From the IMG/VR virus record IMGVR_UViG_3300008116_000285, positions 1-23,949 of that record: a DNA stretch of 23,949 nucleotides; one strand, 5' to 3'. The notes beneath the pieces are model-generated. The model was not told the origin of the DNA. It searched no databases and was given only the letters and a program-made list of their open reading frames with translations. The position numbers were made by a program, and so were the translations under genes. This stretch comes from a virus. The stretch's first letter is position 1. Every line of letters starts with the position of its first letter. Below are positions 7,724 to 15,551 of this stretch, piece after piece.

Positions 7724-7985
7724 TTTATGATAAAATTATAACAAGGGGTAAATATGTCATCAGCACTAGGTTTTCCATCATCTCCAACAAATGGACAGCA
7801 GTATGTTATATCTGGAAAAACATTTGTTTGGGATGGATCAGTTTGGAATGCTTTATCTACTGGAGGAGCGACTCTTACTCAAGAAGAAGTTCAAGACTTT
7901 GCTGCACCTCTATTAGCCCACTCAGGACATACAAACATAACAGCAACATACAACGATGCCACTAATAAGGTCATTCTTGCTGGAC
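7093..7985 (+). repeat. LTQEE/HTNIT-YDD module, four copies across two genes
   Basis: Three copies lie at about 7093-7212, 7211-7340 and 7339-7450 in the 434-residue fibre, and one at about 7871-7985 in the next gene. Shared protein anchors are EE[IV]QD, H-TNI and Y[DN]D followed by N-[KR]I or NKV. The first copy is the most diverged. Confidence 0.7.
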
Positions 7986-8041
7986 AAAGTGGTGGCGGTG
8001 GCGGAGAAACAGATATAGGACTTTTAATAGCACTATCATAA
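7754..8041 (+). CDS. Short fibre-like protein sharing modules with its upstream neighbour
   Basis: This 95-residue protein contains one mini-module (QQYVISGKTFVWDGSVW, about residues 16-32) and one copy of the LTQEEVQDF...HTNITATYND module (about 40-77), followed by a Gly-rich hinge and a short hydrophobic tail. The same two modules make up the C-terminal half of the 434-residue fibre just upstream, but in the opposite order. It could be an independent fibre tip or a product of domain shuffling. AAGGGG at 7743-7748 serves as Shine-Dalgarno; an AT-rich -10-like region (7731-7741) with TTGAAG at 7713-7718 may be a weak promoter. Confidence 0.6.
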   Translation: MSSALGFPSSPTNGQQYVISGKTFVWDGSVWNALSTGGATLTQEEVQDFAAPLLAHSGHTNITATYNDATNKVILAGQSGGGGGETDIGLLIALS

Positions 8042-8053
8042 TAAGGGGTAAGG

Positions 8054-8059
8054 TATAAT
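8054..8059 (+). promoter_or_regulatory. TATAAT -10 with leaderless junction
   Basis: The -10 ends 6 nt before the ATG at 8066, the same spacing as at 5744-5749. No convincing -35 lies 16-18 bp upstream. The GG preceding the -10 repeats the GGTATAAT context of the 5744 site. The predicted start falls on the ATG. Confidence 0.5.
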
Positions 8060-8065
8060 AACGAT

Positions 8066-8380
8066 ATGGCCAATTTTAGTAACGCTAAGGCAAATCTAGT
8101 AGGAACAACACCAGTCACATTAGTTGATGCTGAGGTTGCTACAGTAATTTCTGGATGCTCAGTTGCTAATAGGCACGGATCAACAACATCTGTATCTCTT
8201 TATATTGAAAATAATTCAGAGATTTATTATGTCACAAAAGACAGATCAATAGATGGTGGACACAATTTTGAAGCAATTTCTGGAAATAAAATATTTTTAC
8301 AAGCAGGCGATGCGTTAAAGGCAGTCGGAGCAACAGCAGACTCCTTTGATATAGTTGTCTCAGTATTGGATGGTATCTAA
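8066..8380 (+). CDS. Small beta-sandwich virion-associated protein
   Basis: A 104-residue, strand-rich protein with no catalytic motif. Segments such as TSVSLYIENNS (about residues 46-56) and FLQAGDALKA (about 83-92) follow a pattern seen in small tail or neck-associated phage proteins with an Ig-like sandwich fold. A minor structural or fibre-linking role is inferred from this pattern and from position between fibre genes. The ATG lies at the predicted transcription start, and the next gene starts two bases after this stop. Confidence 0.5.
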   Translation: MANFSNAKANLVGTTPVTLVDAEVATVISGCSVANRHGSTTSVSLYIENNSEIYYVTKDRSIDGGHNFEAISGNKIFLQAGDALKAVGATADSFDIVVSVLDGI

Positions 8381-8381
8381 A

Positions 8382-8630
8382 ATGTACGATTATACAAATA
8401 CAACTGAAATAGACCTAAGTTTTCAAAATAAGACTTTTTATGGTTTTAGATACGATAACGACACTGGAAAGCTAGTAATAGAAGTAATAAATGATGGAAG
8501 CCCAGTCAGATTCCCTTCCGAAGGAGTAATCCGCAAGACCGATTATAAGGCTTGGTTTTGGACGAAACATACGGTACAATTTGAGTGGGACACAACCCCA
8601 AATTCAAATCTTTTGATGGAGATAATATAA
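8382..8630 (+). CDS. Unrecognised small fibre-linked protein (82 aa)
   Basis: I chose ATG 8382, which follows the upstream stop by one base, over the in-frame ATG 8355 that overlaps the preceding gene by 26 bases. The resulting protein starts MYDYTNTTEIDLSF and is rich in aromatic residues, with a Trp-rich middle (KAWFWTKHTVQFEW, about residues 53-66). No domain is recognised. It sits directly before the giant fibre gene and may be a small connector or a chaperone-like partner of it. That function is inference from position only. Confidence 0.6.
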   Translation: MYDYTNTTEIDLSFQNKTFYGFRYDNDTGKLVIEVINDGSPVRFPSEGVIRKTDYKAWFWTKHTVQFEWDTTPNSNLLMEII

Positions 8631-8631
8631 A

Positions 8632-11600
8632 ATGACACAACTTATTGACCTTGGCAAAATTAGATTCTACTTTGCAGGACTATGGAGCGATTCTGCTACC
8701 TATGAACTAAATGACGTAGTTAAGTACGGCGGTAACGTATACGTTTACACATACGCACTTTCATCTACTGGAAATCTTCCAACTAATGACAACTACTGGT
8801 CATTGATGATTGAAGGTCTAAAGTTTACTGGTGCATATAACCCAACTACAGAATACAGAGTTGGAGATGGTGTCGCACATGGTGGTAAGGTTTATATTTC
8901 TATCAAAACTGGTTCAGGACAAACTCCTCCAAATGCACAATATTGGTCACAGTTTGCAGACGGAATTCAGTACGAAGGTGCATTTTTAGATACAAGAAAT
9001 TATCAAAAGAATGACGTAGTAACATACGGCGGATCTGTATATATTGCTAAGCAAGACGGAGTAGGAAATCTTCCTACTGTAACAGCATTCTGGGATGAGT
9101 TTGTATCAGGTATTGATGCAACTGGTGTATGGAATCAGGCAACACAGTATAAACCAAATCAATTAGTTGCATATGGCGCAAGAATTTACATAGCTAATGT
9201 CAATAACGTAAATAAAGTTCCTTCAACAAATGCTACTGAATGGACAGTATTTGTTGATGGTGTTCGTGCAATGGGAACCTATAACCCAGCAACACAATAC
9301 CACATTAACGATATTATTGTTTATGGCTCTACAATTTATATTGCAAAGGGTGATACTTTAGGTAACACTCCAAGCGATACAACATACTGGAATGTTCTTA
9401 CATCTGGATTTAGCTATAAGGGTGAATGGACAGCAGCAAATGAGTACCTAGCTGGAGACGTTGTAAACTGGGGCGGAAGCACATACCTAACAAATACTTT
9501 CCACTCATCTTCAGCAGATTTTGCCACAGATCTTAATAGTGGAAAGTGGTCAAAGTATAACTCAGGAATTAGATATCGTGGCGCATGGGTTGCTGCAACT
9601 TTATATGTTTCTGGAGACGTTATCTCTGATGGAGAAAATGCAAGAATTGCAACACAGGACCACACATCTGGCCCATTCTTAGTAGATGACGAAGAGTATT
9701 GGGATATTCTAGCAAAGGGAGCAACTGGTTTGCTTCCAGCTCAAGGTGGACGTGCAGGATATGTTCTTACAACAGATGGTTCAGTAGCAACATTCGAAAG
9801 AGATGTAACAAACCTATACTTTGGTGATGGAGCAAGAGCCTTCATTGAAGGAGATGCTGCACTTACAGACGTTGCAACCGCTGCTTCATGGGATACAGAA
9901 GAATTTGCACAAGGTGTAGTAATTAATAATTTAGATTTATCAACAGGAGATGGAACTGCTCAGTCTGCAGACTTTATCGCTTATACAACAGGCTCTACAA
10001 ATGATGCTGGTTGGGCAGATATGGGATTCACTGGCCCAGACTTCGCAGCATCTCAATTCGGAGTAACTGGTCCAAGCGATGCTTATGTTTTCGGTACAGC
10101 GCAAGAGCCAGTATCTGCAAGCATATCAAATATTGGACTTACAAACAATGAAGTGACTGTAACCACACAGGCCAATCATGGATTTACATCTGGTAAAGTT
10201 GTTCAAATTTCTGGAGTAAGCGCTACATTCAACGGTAGATATACAATTACAGGAACTCCAACTCCAACAACTTTTACATATGCAAAAACAAACGCTGACA
10301 TTCCTTCTGCTCCAACTACTGGAACAGCAGTAATGTACATTGGTGCTGGTAACCTTGTTTTAGCAACAGGTGACACTGGTTCAGATAACAGAATCGTTCT
10401 TGCCGCTGGAGGCTTTGCTTCTGGACGTGAACAGATGATTATCATTCCAGATACAATGGTTCACATTGAAATTGCAACAAATTCAACTGCAGCAAATAAC
10501 GGAGCACTCGTTGTTGCTGGTGGTGCTGGTATTACTGGAGACGTAAATATTGCTGGAGACCTTTCAGTTCTAGGAAACGTAGACCTTCAGGGAGTTACAA
10601 AACTTCCAGTGGGTGCTGGAGCAACAGCATTTGAAACATCAGCAGGTCTTACAGATGCAGTAGTTATCGCAGCTGGAGATTCTGAAGGATACGTACAAAA
10701 TTCTTTAGTTAACCTTGGAACAGGAACTTCATCTTCAGCAGACTATATTGCATACGCAGTTGAAGGCGATAATATGCATGGTTGGGTTGATATGGGTATC
10801 ACAAATGCCTCATTCAATGATCCAACATATGGTGTTACTGGACCTCATGATGGCTACATCTTTATGTCAGCCCCAGAAAATACAACTGGAGCAGGTAATC
10901 TTGTAATAGCAACAGATAACACTGGTACACAGAACAAGATCGTATTTGCAGCAGGTGGACTTGGAACTGGTAATGAGCAGATGGTCATTACTCCAAATCA
11001 AAACGTACACATTGAAATTGAAACACCTTCAACAGACGCTACAACTGGCGCATTTACAGTAGTTGGTGGTGTAGGTATTACTGGAGACATGTCATTCGAC
11101 GGACTCCTAAGAACAAAGGGAACAATCTATGTTGGTGATGGCGCAGAAGCATTCCACGATGCAGCAGACCTAACCAATGCTAAGTTTGTAGCTGAACTCT
11201 CTGGCGGACCATACGCACAGATGGCAGTTCACAACCCAACATCATCTGCTTCAACAGATATTATCGTATACGCATCAAACGGTGACGACGTATCTGGTTG
11301 GATCGACATGGGTGTAACTGGTTCAACATTTAGCCAGTCAGCATTCGGAATCACAGGTCCAAACGATGGATATATCTTCTACGAAGCACCAGAAAATACA
11401 ACTGGTGACGGTAACCTAGTTATTGCAACAGGTGGAAACGGTGATGTAAATGCTATCATATTCGCAGCTGGAGGATTTAGCACTGGTCGTGACCAGATGG
11501 CAATCTATCCAGATGTAAACGTTCACATTGAAATTGCTACACCATCCACATCTCCTTCAACAGGAGCTTTGACAGTAGTCGGTGGAGTTGGTATTCAGGG

Positions 11601-14211
11601 TGACATGAATATTGCTGGTGATGTTAACATTGCTGGTCAAATTACATTCGGTGGTTCAGGAACAGTTGTTGAGACTGAAAACCTAGCAGTTGTAGATCCA
11701 ATGATCTTCGTTGCTAACGGTCAGACTTCTGGAGATAACGTAGACTTTGCCTTCCTAGGTCAGTCACGAAGCCTCCGTCCAAATCTAGTGTTTGGTCCAT
11801 ATACCACAACAAATAAATCTTTAACAAATAACGTAGCAACTCTTTCAACTGGTCAGACAGCCCATCAGTTTGAAATCGGAGATACAGTAGTAGTAGCAGA
11901 CATTGATACTCTAACTACATACTCAACATTCTTCCCAATCGTAAGAAAGAGAGAGACGATTCCTCTAGTAACAGACTACGATGCAAACATTGTTCTTGTT
12001 GCAAGAGATGGTTCAAACGTAGCTACAGTTACAGTAGACATTGCTCACGGATATCAGGTCGGAGAATCAGTAACAATTACTGGTGCTGACTCTGGATATA
12101 ACGGAACATTTACAATTGCATCCGTAACAAGCAATGCGTTCACATTCGCAAATACTGGACTACCAGACTTTGCTAACGTATCTGCTGGTACAACTAGAGT
12201 TTCTAGAACAACAAACTTTGATTATGTAACTCTTACAACATCAGAGCCACACGATTTCGTTGCTGGAGAGACAGTAACAGTATCTGGCGTAAACGCTTTG
12301 ATGAATGGATCATTCGAAATTCATGATGTTCCTTCATCAACAACATTTAGATACATTCAGGCTGGCCCTGCTCAGACACCAACATCTTCAACTGGTTCTG
12401 TACAGGTTGCTAGAACAGTTGCTCCAACATTCAATGGTACACACGTAATTACAGCGGTACCAACAACAAAGTCCTTCTCATTTGCTAAGACAGCAGCAGA
12501 TGTGACTTCTTCAGGAACAAATAAGACATTCATTAACTATGTAACATCATGGTCTATCACAAATGGTGTAGCAACAGTTATTTTGACAAATCCGCCACAG
12601 GAATCAATTGGTGACTCAACTGTTATTCAAGACGTTGATCCACTAATTAATGATACACTTATTGTTTCAGCTAAATCATCTGTAACACCTTACAGCCTAT
12701 CATTTGAAGTTCCACAGGATGACGTTCCTAATACAACACTTGTTACAACCACACAAAAGACGGTAACAAGTAGAAATAGAACTGCAAACGTATCAACACT
12801 TACACTTTCAACAAATCACGATTACATCGTAGGACAGCAAATCGTAGTAGCTGGAGTTTCAGCATCATTCAACGGAACATTTATTGTAACTGCAGTTCCT
12901 GCAGCAAATAAGGTTTCATACGCTCAGACAGCAACAACTATTAACGAAACTGCTTCATCTGGTACAGTTACAACATCAAAGCCAAATCCAGGAACAACTA
13001 CACTAGTTCTTGGAAGCCAGGGAACAGCAACTGTATCTGGACCATTCCGTGGATCATACACAGGTCTTTCAAGAGATCACCTAACAGGTCACTGGTGGTT
13101 GTTCTCAGGTGTTGAAACAAAGCCAACATCAACAATTGACTTTAATACAGTTACAACAAACGATTTACATATTAGAGACTTGTATACAACTGGTGGAGAT
13201 ATTTACTCATCAAATACTACAATGAATATTGTAAACGATACAGTAGCCACACTTAATCTGGCTGGAGCAGCAAGTACAATTAATATCGGTACTGGCTCAG
13301 GAACAATTACAGTTGGTAACCCAACAATAGTTGGAACACAGACAGCACAAACTTTATGGCACACAGTAGCAACAACTGTAAACTTTGCTGGAGCAGCAAC
13401 AACACTAAATATTGCTAATACTGCAACAGCAGCACAGACAGTAAATATGTTTACATCATCAACTGGTGCATCAACATACAATGTTGCAACAGGAGCAACG
13501 GTATCTGGCTCTACAAGAACAATTAACATAGGTACAAATGGTGTTGCTGGTTCAACAACTAACGTAAACATTGGTTCAACCGCATCTCAGAACTCAGCAC
13601 TCACATTGCCGTTTGCCACAGTCAATATTGGAAATGCTGTAACAACTACATCTACATATAATATTGGAACAGGTGCAACGGCAAGCGGTACAATTAAGAC
13701 AGTAAATATTGGTACAAATGGTGTATCTGGCTCAACAACTAACGTAACAATTGGTGCAGCAGATTCAACACTTAATGGAACAATATCTCTAAATGCTAAC
13801 ACAGTAACAATTACTGGTGGAACTACAGTTCAAGTGTCTCAAGACCCAACTGCTGGAGTAGATCTTGCAGTAGCAACTAAGAGATATGTTGATATGAGAC
13901 CAACGATTATCACCACTTCTCAAACACTGGTTGCTCGTGGAAATCTAAGAACAAGCGGCGTACAAAGCACAGGAAATTACTTTATAGTTCCAGCTTCAGG
14001 ACTAACACTGACACTGCCAGCATCACCAGCACTTGGAGATGAAATAGTTCTAACAGATATCGCTGGTACAGCATTCAATACGCCAGTAAATATTGCCCGA
14101 AATGGACAGCTAATCCAGGGCCTTGCAGAAGATATGCCGTTTAACATAAACAATGCTTCTGTCAGATTAATGTTTAGCAATACAACTTACGGATGGAGAA
14201 TCATAGCATAA
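8632..14211 (+). CDS. Giant modular tail fibre (1859 aa)
   Basis: Domains in order: seven ~50-residue repeats (about 12-365), each with an aromatic, then Y-x-x-x-D-V-V-x-x-G-x-x-Y and a late Trp, resembling the CBM5/12 carbohydrate-binding fold; three ~180-residue modules (about 382-1010) each ending in EI-TPSxxxxTGA and a GGxGIxGD strand; a block of ~70-residue beta-sandwich repeats with H-[FY]-x-x-G and [FY]NG[TR] anchors (about 1060-1450); a shaft of NIGT/TINIGT strands (about 1525-1745) resembling a trimeric beta-helix; a KRYVD motif (about 1750); and a beta cap. GGAG at 8618-8621 is the Shine-Dalgarno. The composition indicates a long receptor-binding fibre that probably contacts surface polysaccharide. 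It could be cleaved or intact; no peptidase motif is visible. Confidence 0.85.
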   Translation: MTQLIDLGKIRFYFAGLWSDSATYELNDVVKYGGNVYVYTYALSSTGNLPTNDNYWSLMIEGLKFTGAYNPTTEYRVGDGVAHGGKVYISIKTGSGQTPPNAQYWSQFADGIQYEGAFLDTRNYQKNDVVTYGGSVYIAKQDGVGNLPTVTAFWDEFVSGIDATGVWNQATQYKPNQLVAYGARIYIANVNNVNKVPSTNATEWTVFVDGVRAMGTYNPATQYHINDIIVYGSTIYIAKGDTLGNTPSDTTYWNVLTSGFSYKGEWTAANEYLAGDVVNWGGSTYLTNTFHSSSADFATDLNSGKWSKYNSGIRYRGAWVAATLYVSGDVISDGENARIATQDHTSGPFLVDDEEYWDILAKGATGLLPAQGGRAGYVLTTDGSVATFERDVTNLYFGDGARAFIEGDAALTDVATAASWDTEEFAQGVVINNLDLSTGDGTAQSADFIAYTTGSTNDAGWADMGFTGPDFAASQFGVTGPSDAYVFGTAQEPVSASISNIGLTNNEVTVTTQANHGFTSGKVVQISGVSATFNGRYTITGTPTPTTFTYAKTNADIPSAPTTGTAVMYIGAGNLVLATGDTGSDNRIVLAAGGFASGREQMIIIPDTMVHIEIATNSTAANNGALVVAGGAGITGDVNIAGDLSVLGNVDLQGVTKLPVGAGATAFETSAGLTDAVVIAAGDSEGYVQNSLVNLGTGTSSSADYIAYAVEGDNMHGWVDMGITNASFNDPTYGVTGPHDGYIFMSAPENTTGAGNLVIATDNTGTQNKIVFAAGGLGTGNEQMVITPNQNVHIEIETPSTDATTGAFTVVGGVGITGDMSFDGLLRTKGTIYVGDGAEAFHDAADLTNAKFVAELSGGPYAQMAVHNPTSSASTDIIVYASNGDDVSGWIDMGVTGSTFSQSAFGITGPNDGYIFYEAPENTTGDGNLVIATGGNGDVNAIIFAAGGFSTGRDQMAIYPDVNVHIEIATPSTSPSTGALTVVGGVGIQGDMNIAGDVNIAGQITFGGSGTVVETENLAVVDPMIFVANGQTSGDNVDFAFLGQSRSLRPNLVFGPYTTTNKSLTNNVATLSTGQTAHQFEIGDTVVVADIDTLTTYSTFFPIVRKRETIPLVTDYDANIVLVARDGSNVATVTVDIAHGYQVGESVTITGADSGYNGTFTIASVTSNAFTFANTGLPDFANVSAGTTRVSRTTNFDYVTLTTSEPHDFVAGETVTVSGVNALMNGSFEIHDVPSSTTFRYIQAGPAQTPTSSTGSVQVARTVAPTFNGTHVITAVPTTKSFSFAKTAADVTSSGTNKTFINYVTSWSITNGVATVILTNPPQESIGDSTVIQDVDPLINDTLIVSAKSSVTPYSLSFEVPQDDVPNTTLVTTTQKTVTSRNRTANVSTLTLSTNHDYIVGQQIVVAGVSASFNGTFIVTAVPAANKVSYAQTATTINETASSGTVTTSKPNPGTTTLVLGSQGTATVSGPFRGSYTGLSRDHLTGHWWLFSGVETKPTSTIDFNTVTTNDLHIRDLYTTGGDIYSSNTTMNIVNDTVATLNLAGAASTINIGTGSGTITVGNPTIVGTQTAQTLWHTVATTVNFAGAATTLNIANTATAAQTVNMFTSSTGASTYNVATGATVSGSTRTINIGTNGVAGSTTNVNIGSTASQNSALTLPFATVNIGNAVTTTSTYNIGTGATASGTIKTVNIGTNGVSGSTTNVTIGAADSTLNGTISLNANTVTITGGTTVQVSQDPTAGVDLAVATKRYVDMRPTIITTSQTLVARGNLRTSGVQSTGNYFIVPASGLTLTLPASPALGDEIVLTDIAGTAFNTPVNIARNGQLIQGLAEDMPFNINNASVRLMFSNTTYGWRIIA
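8665..9722 (+). repeat. Seven CBM5/12-like repeats
   Basis: Copies start near 8665, 8827, 8974, 9118, 9268, 9418 and 9577. Each encodes a G-x-[YWF] opener, a Y---[DN][DVLI] core, a G-x-x-[YR]-I segment and a W near the end, then a short D/SG linker. Copies 6 and 7 have longer loops. Similarity is at protein level. Confidence 0.75.
9776..11660 (+). repeat. Three copies of a ~180-residue fibre module, first copy with an insertion
   Basis: Copies lie at about 9776-10580, 10590-11120 and 11120-11660. Each has GDGA-AF or GA-AFE, a W[AVI]DMG[FIV]T core, G[VI]TGP-D-YIF/YVF, GNLV[IL]AT, a G-EQM or GRDQM turn, VHIEI and a GG[AV]GI-GD end. The first copy is longer by about 76 residues inserted between 10114 and 10341. 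Confidence 0.75.
11815..12985 (+). repeat. Beta-sandwich repeats in the fibre shaft
   Basis: About five to six copies, at roughly 11815, 11977, 12210, 12412 (partial), 12541 (diverged) and 12778. Clear copies share an H-[FY] or HGY start, G[EQ]-[VI]-[VI] and [FY]NGT, and then an F-[YF]-A-T-like end. The insert in the first large module (10114-10341) belongs to this same repeat family. Confidence 0.65.
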
Positions 14212-14729
14212 TGGCAACGTTAACCAACTTATTAAACAACTCATTGGGCGGCATTGTTCCAGCAGGAACAGTAATTGCCTGGGGAGCAAATAGCACACCA
14301 AATGGATACATACACTGCAATGGTGCAGCAATCAGTCGTACTCTGTACGCAGATTTGTTCGCAGCAATTGGAGGAAACTTTGGTGGAGGTGATGGCTCAA
14401 CTACATTTAACGTCCCAGATCTTCGTGGAGAATTTATCCGTGGTTTTGATGATGGTCGTGGAGCAGACAGTGGTAGAGGATTTGCTTCTGCACAAGCAGC
14501 AATGATGCCTAGACACCGTCACCAGACCAGATCTTGGTACCTTTACGGATGGGGTCACGCTCAGGTTCAGGGTGGATCACACTTCGGATGGGGAACATCA
14601 AATGAATTCAGATGGGAACCATTTGGAGATTCTGCTGGAGAAAGAAGCATCGATGTTTCTGGCGGAGTTGCTGAAGGAGATCAGCTAAGACCTAGAAACG
14701 TAGCAATGCGTTTTTGCATTAAGTTTTAA
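14211..14729 (+). CDS. Tail-collar domain fibre protein
   Basis: Starting at ATG 14211 (TAATG overlap with the upstream stop) gives 172 residues; the start at 14193 lies inside the giant fibre gene. Residues 17-54 (PAGTVIAWG...GYIHCNG...Y-DLFAAIG) and 63-80 (STTFNVPDLRGEFIRGFD) are the classic phage tail-collar signature also found in T4 gp12-type fibres. An HRH motif (H102, H104) lies in the segment where related fibres coordinate metal. The ending RPRNVAMRFCIKF is typical. A GGAG 12 nt upstream may aid initiation. It probably forms a short fibre or receptor-contact tip that needs the chaperone encoded just downstream. Confidence 0.85.
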   Translation: MATLTNLLNNSLGGIVPAGTVIAWGANSTPNGYIHCNGAAISRTLYADLFAAIGGNFGGGDGSTTFNVPDLRGEFIRGFDDGRGADSGRGFASAQAAMMPRHRHQTRSWYLYGWGHAQVQGGSHFGWGTSNEFRWEPFGDSAGERSIDVSGGVAEGDQLRPRNVAMRFCIKF

Positions 14730-14740
14730 TCTAAACTTAA
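14719..14740 (+). other. AT-rich perfect inverted repeat at the collar gene end
   Basis: TTAAGTTT (14719-14726) and AAACTTAA (14733-14740) form a perfect 8-bp stem around a 6-nt loop that includes the TAA stop (14727-14729). The stem is almost all A/T and is followed by TTAATAA. It could be a weak terminator or RNA processing site, but its stability is low. Confidence 0.35.
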
Positions 14741-14762
14741 TTAATAATAGAAAAGAAAATCT

Positions 14763-15191
14763 ATGATTGCTTATACTTACAACCCTATTACCATGGAGTT
14801 TGTCGGAGAATCTAGCGTAGATGAATCTCCGCTAGAGCCAGGTGTATGGTTAATGCCAGCATATTCTACAGAAATACCTGCTCCAGAATTTAATCCAGAA
14901 ACTCATATTTGTTATTTTAATAAAGAAAAAAATTCTTGGATAATTCAAGATGTTGATACAGAGCCAGAAATTGAAAGAATTTCTGAAGAAGATGTTGCTA
15001 AACTAAAAGAAGAATTAAAAGAAGCTTTAGAAGAAAAATCAAAGATTTTGTTAAAGTTGGGCCTGACTACAGATGAAATTGAATTGCTTTTAGTCAAGCT
15101 TCCGCCAGAAAGTGTGATAGATAATTTATTGGGACAACCAGTTCCAGAATCTGGACTTCCTTTATTGAAAAAGCCAGCGGATGATAAATAA
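14763..15191 (+). CDS. Probable tail-fibre assembly chaperone
   Basis: This 142-residue protein has an N-terminal strand-rich part (YTYNPITMEFVGE at about residues 4-16, then SPLEPGVWLMPAYST) with the layout of Tfa-type fibre assembly proteins. A charged coiled-coil follows (about 72-100), then a short Pro/Leu-rich tail. Chaperones of this type are usually encoded just after the fibre they fold, and this one follows the tail-collar fibre, supporting the call. It would act in the cytoplasm on the fibre trimer. No strong Shine-Dalgarno precedes the ATG. The stop overlaps the next start by 11 bases. I am fairly but not fully sure of the family. Confidence 0.65.
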   Translation: MIAYTYNPITMEFVGESSVDESPLEPGVWLMPAYSTEIPAPEFNPETHICYFNKEKNSWIIQDVDTEPEIERISEEDVAKLKEELKEALEEKSKILLKLGLTTDEIELLLVKLPPESVIDNLLGQPVPESGLPLLKKPADDK

Positions 15192-15519
15192 TAACATATT
15201 AGCCCCAAGATTGGTTGCTCTAGCAAAAGACTCTGCCCTTGAAATGTATTTAGATGCATGGCAAGATAAAAATAATTTTATTACATATAAAGATGTAATT
15301 TCTATTTTTTCTGAAAATAATATTGATCTATTTGAAAAGTCTCCTATTGTAATTAAAGAAGAATTTAAGCATTTAAACCTTCCTCATATTGCAAATATGA
15401 TCGAAGTATCATATAAGGTTATTGAAAATGTTATAAAAGATACATTAAGATTTATTGGAAATGTAAATGAAGGGCCAGGGGTAAATAAATTTGAGTGGGG
15501 ACACTCACATACCCATTGA
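15181..15519 (+). CDS. Unrecognised helical protein (112 aa)
   Basis: I do not recognise this protein. It is predicted largely helical and amphipathic, with no signal peptide or membrane segment, and ends in a histidine-rich WGHSHTH motif (about residues 106-112) that could bind metal. It starts inside the end of the chaperone gene (11-base overlap), so translation is probably coupled. Its stop lies within the -35 of the halogenase cassette promoter. It may be a small fibre-assembly partner, or belong with the downstream cassette. Base composition becomes more AT-rich from about this gene onward. Confidence 0.6.
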   Translation: MINNNILAPRLVALAKDSALEMYLDAWQDKNNFITYKDVISIFSENNIDLFEKSPIVIKEEFKHLNLPHIANMIEVSYKVIENVIKDTLRFIGNVNEGPGVNKFEWGHSHTH

Positions 15520-15545
15520 CTTATATCACATATAAATGATATACT
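15516..15545 (+). promoter_or_regulatory. Halogenase-cassette promoter with palindrome in spacer
   Basis: TTGACT (15516-15521) and TATACT (15540-15545) are separated by 18 bp. The ATG at 15552 lies 6 nt after the -10, so the transcript is probably leaderless. The spacer holds a 7-bp inverted repeat (TATATCA at 15522-15528, TGATATA at 15537-15543), whose right arm overlaps the -10. This could be an operator, but its AT-richness makes chance possible. Confidence 0.65.
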
Positions 15546-15551
15546 GATTAT

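Noticed and set aside
8355-8381. Upstream ATG for the 82-residue protein
   Set aside because: It overlaps the preceding gene by 26 bases, while the ATG at 8382 follows its stop by one base, matching the packing seen throughout the window.
13203-13802. Long open frames on the - strand within the giant fibre gene
   Set aside because: Repetitive Val/Thr/Ala-rich coding composition produces stop-poor antisense frames; the + frame shows clear fibre domains throughout.
8665-13860. CRISPR-like or tandem DNA repeats
   Set aside because: The repeats are conserved at protein level, have irregular DNA sequence and no spacers, and lie in one open frame.
14193-14210. Upstream ATG for the tail-collar protein
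   Set aside because: It lies inside the giant fibre gene; TAATG coupling at 14211 fits the local pattern.
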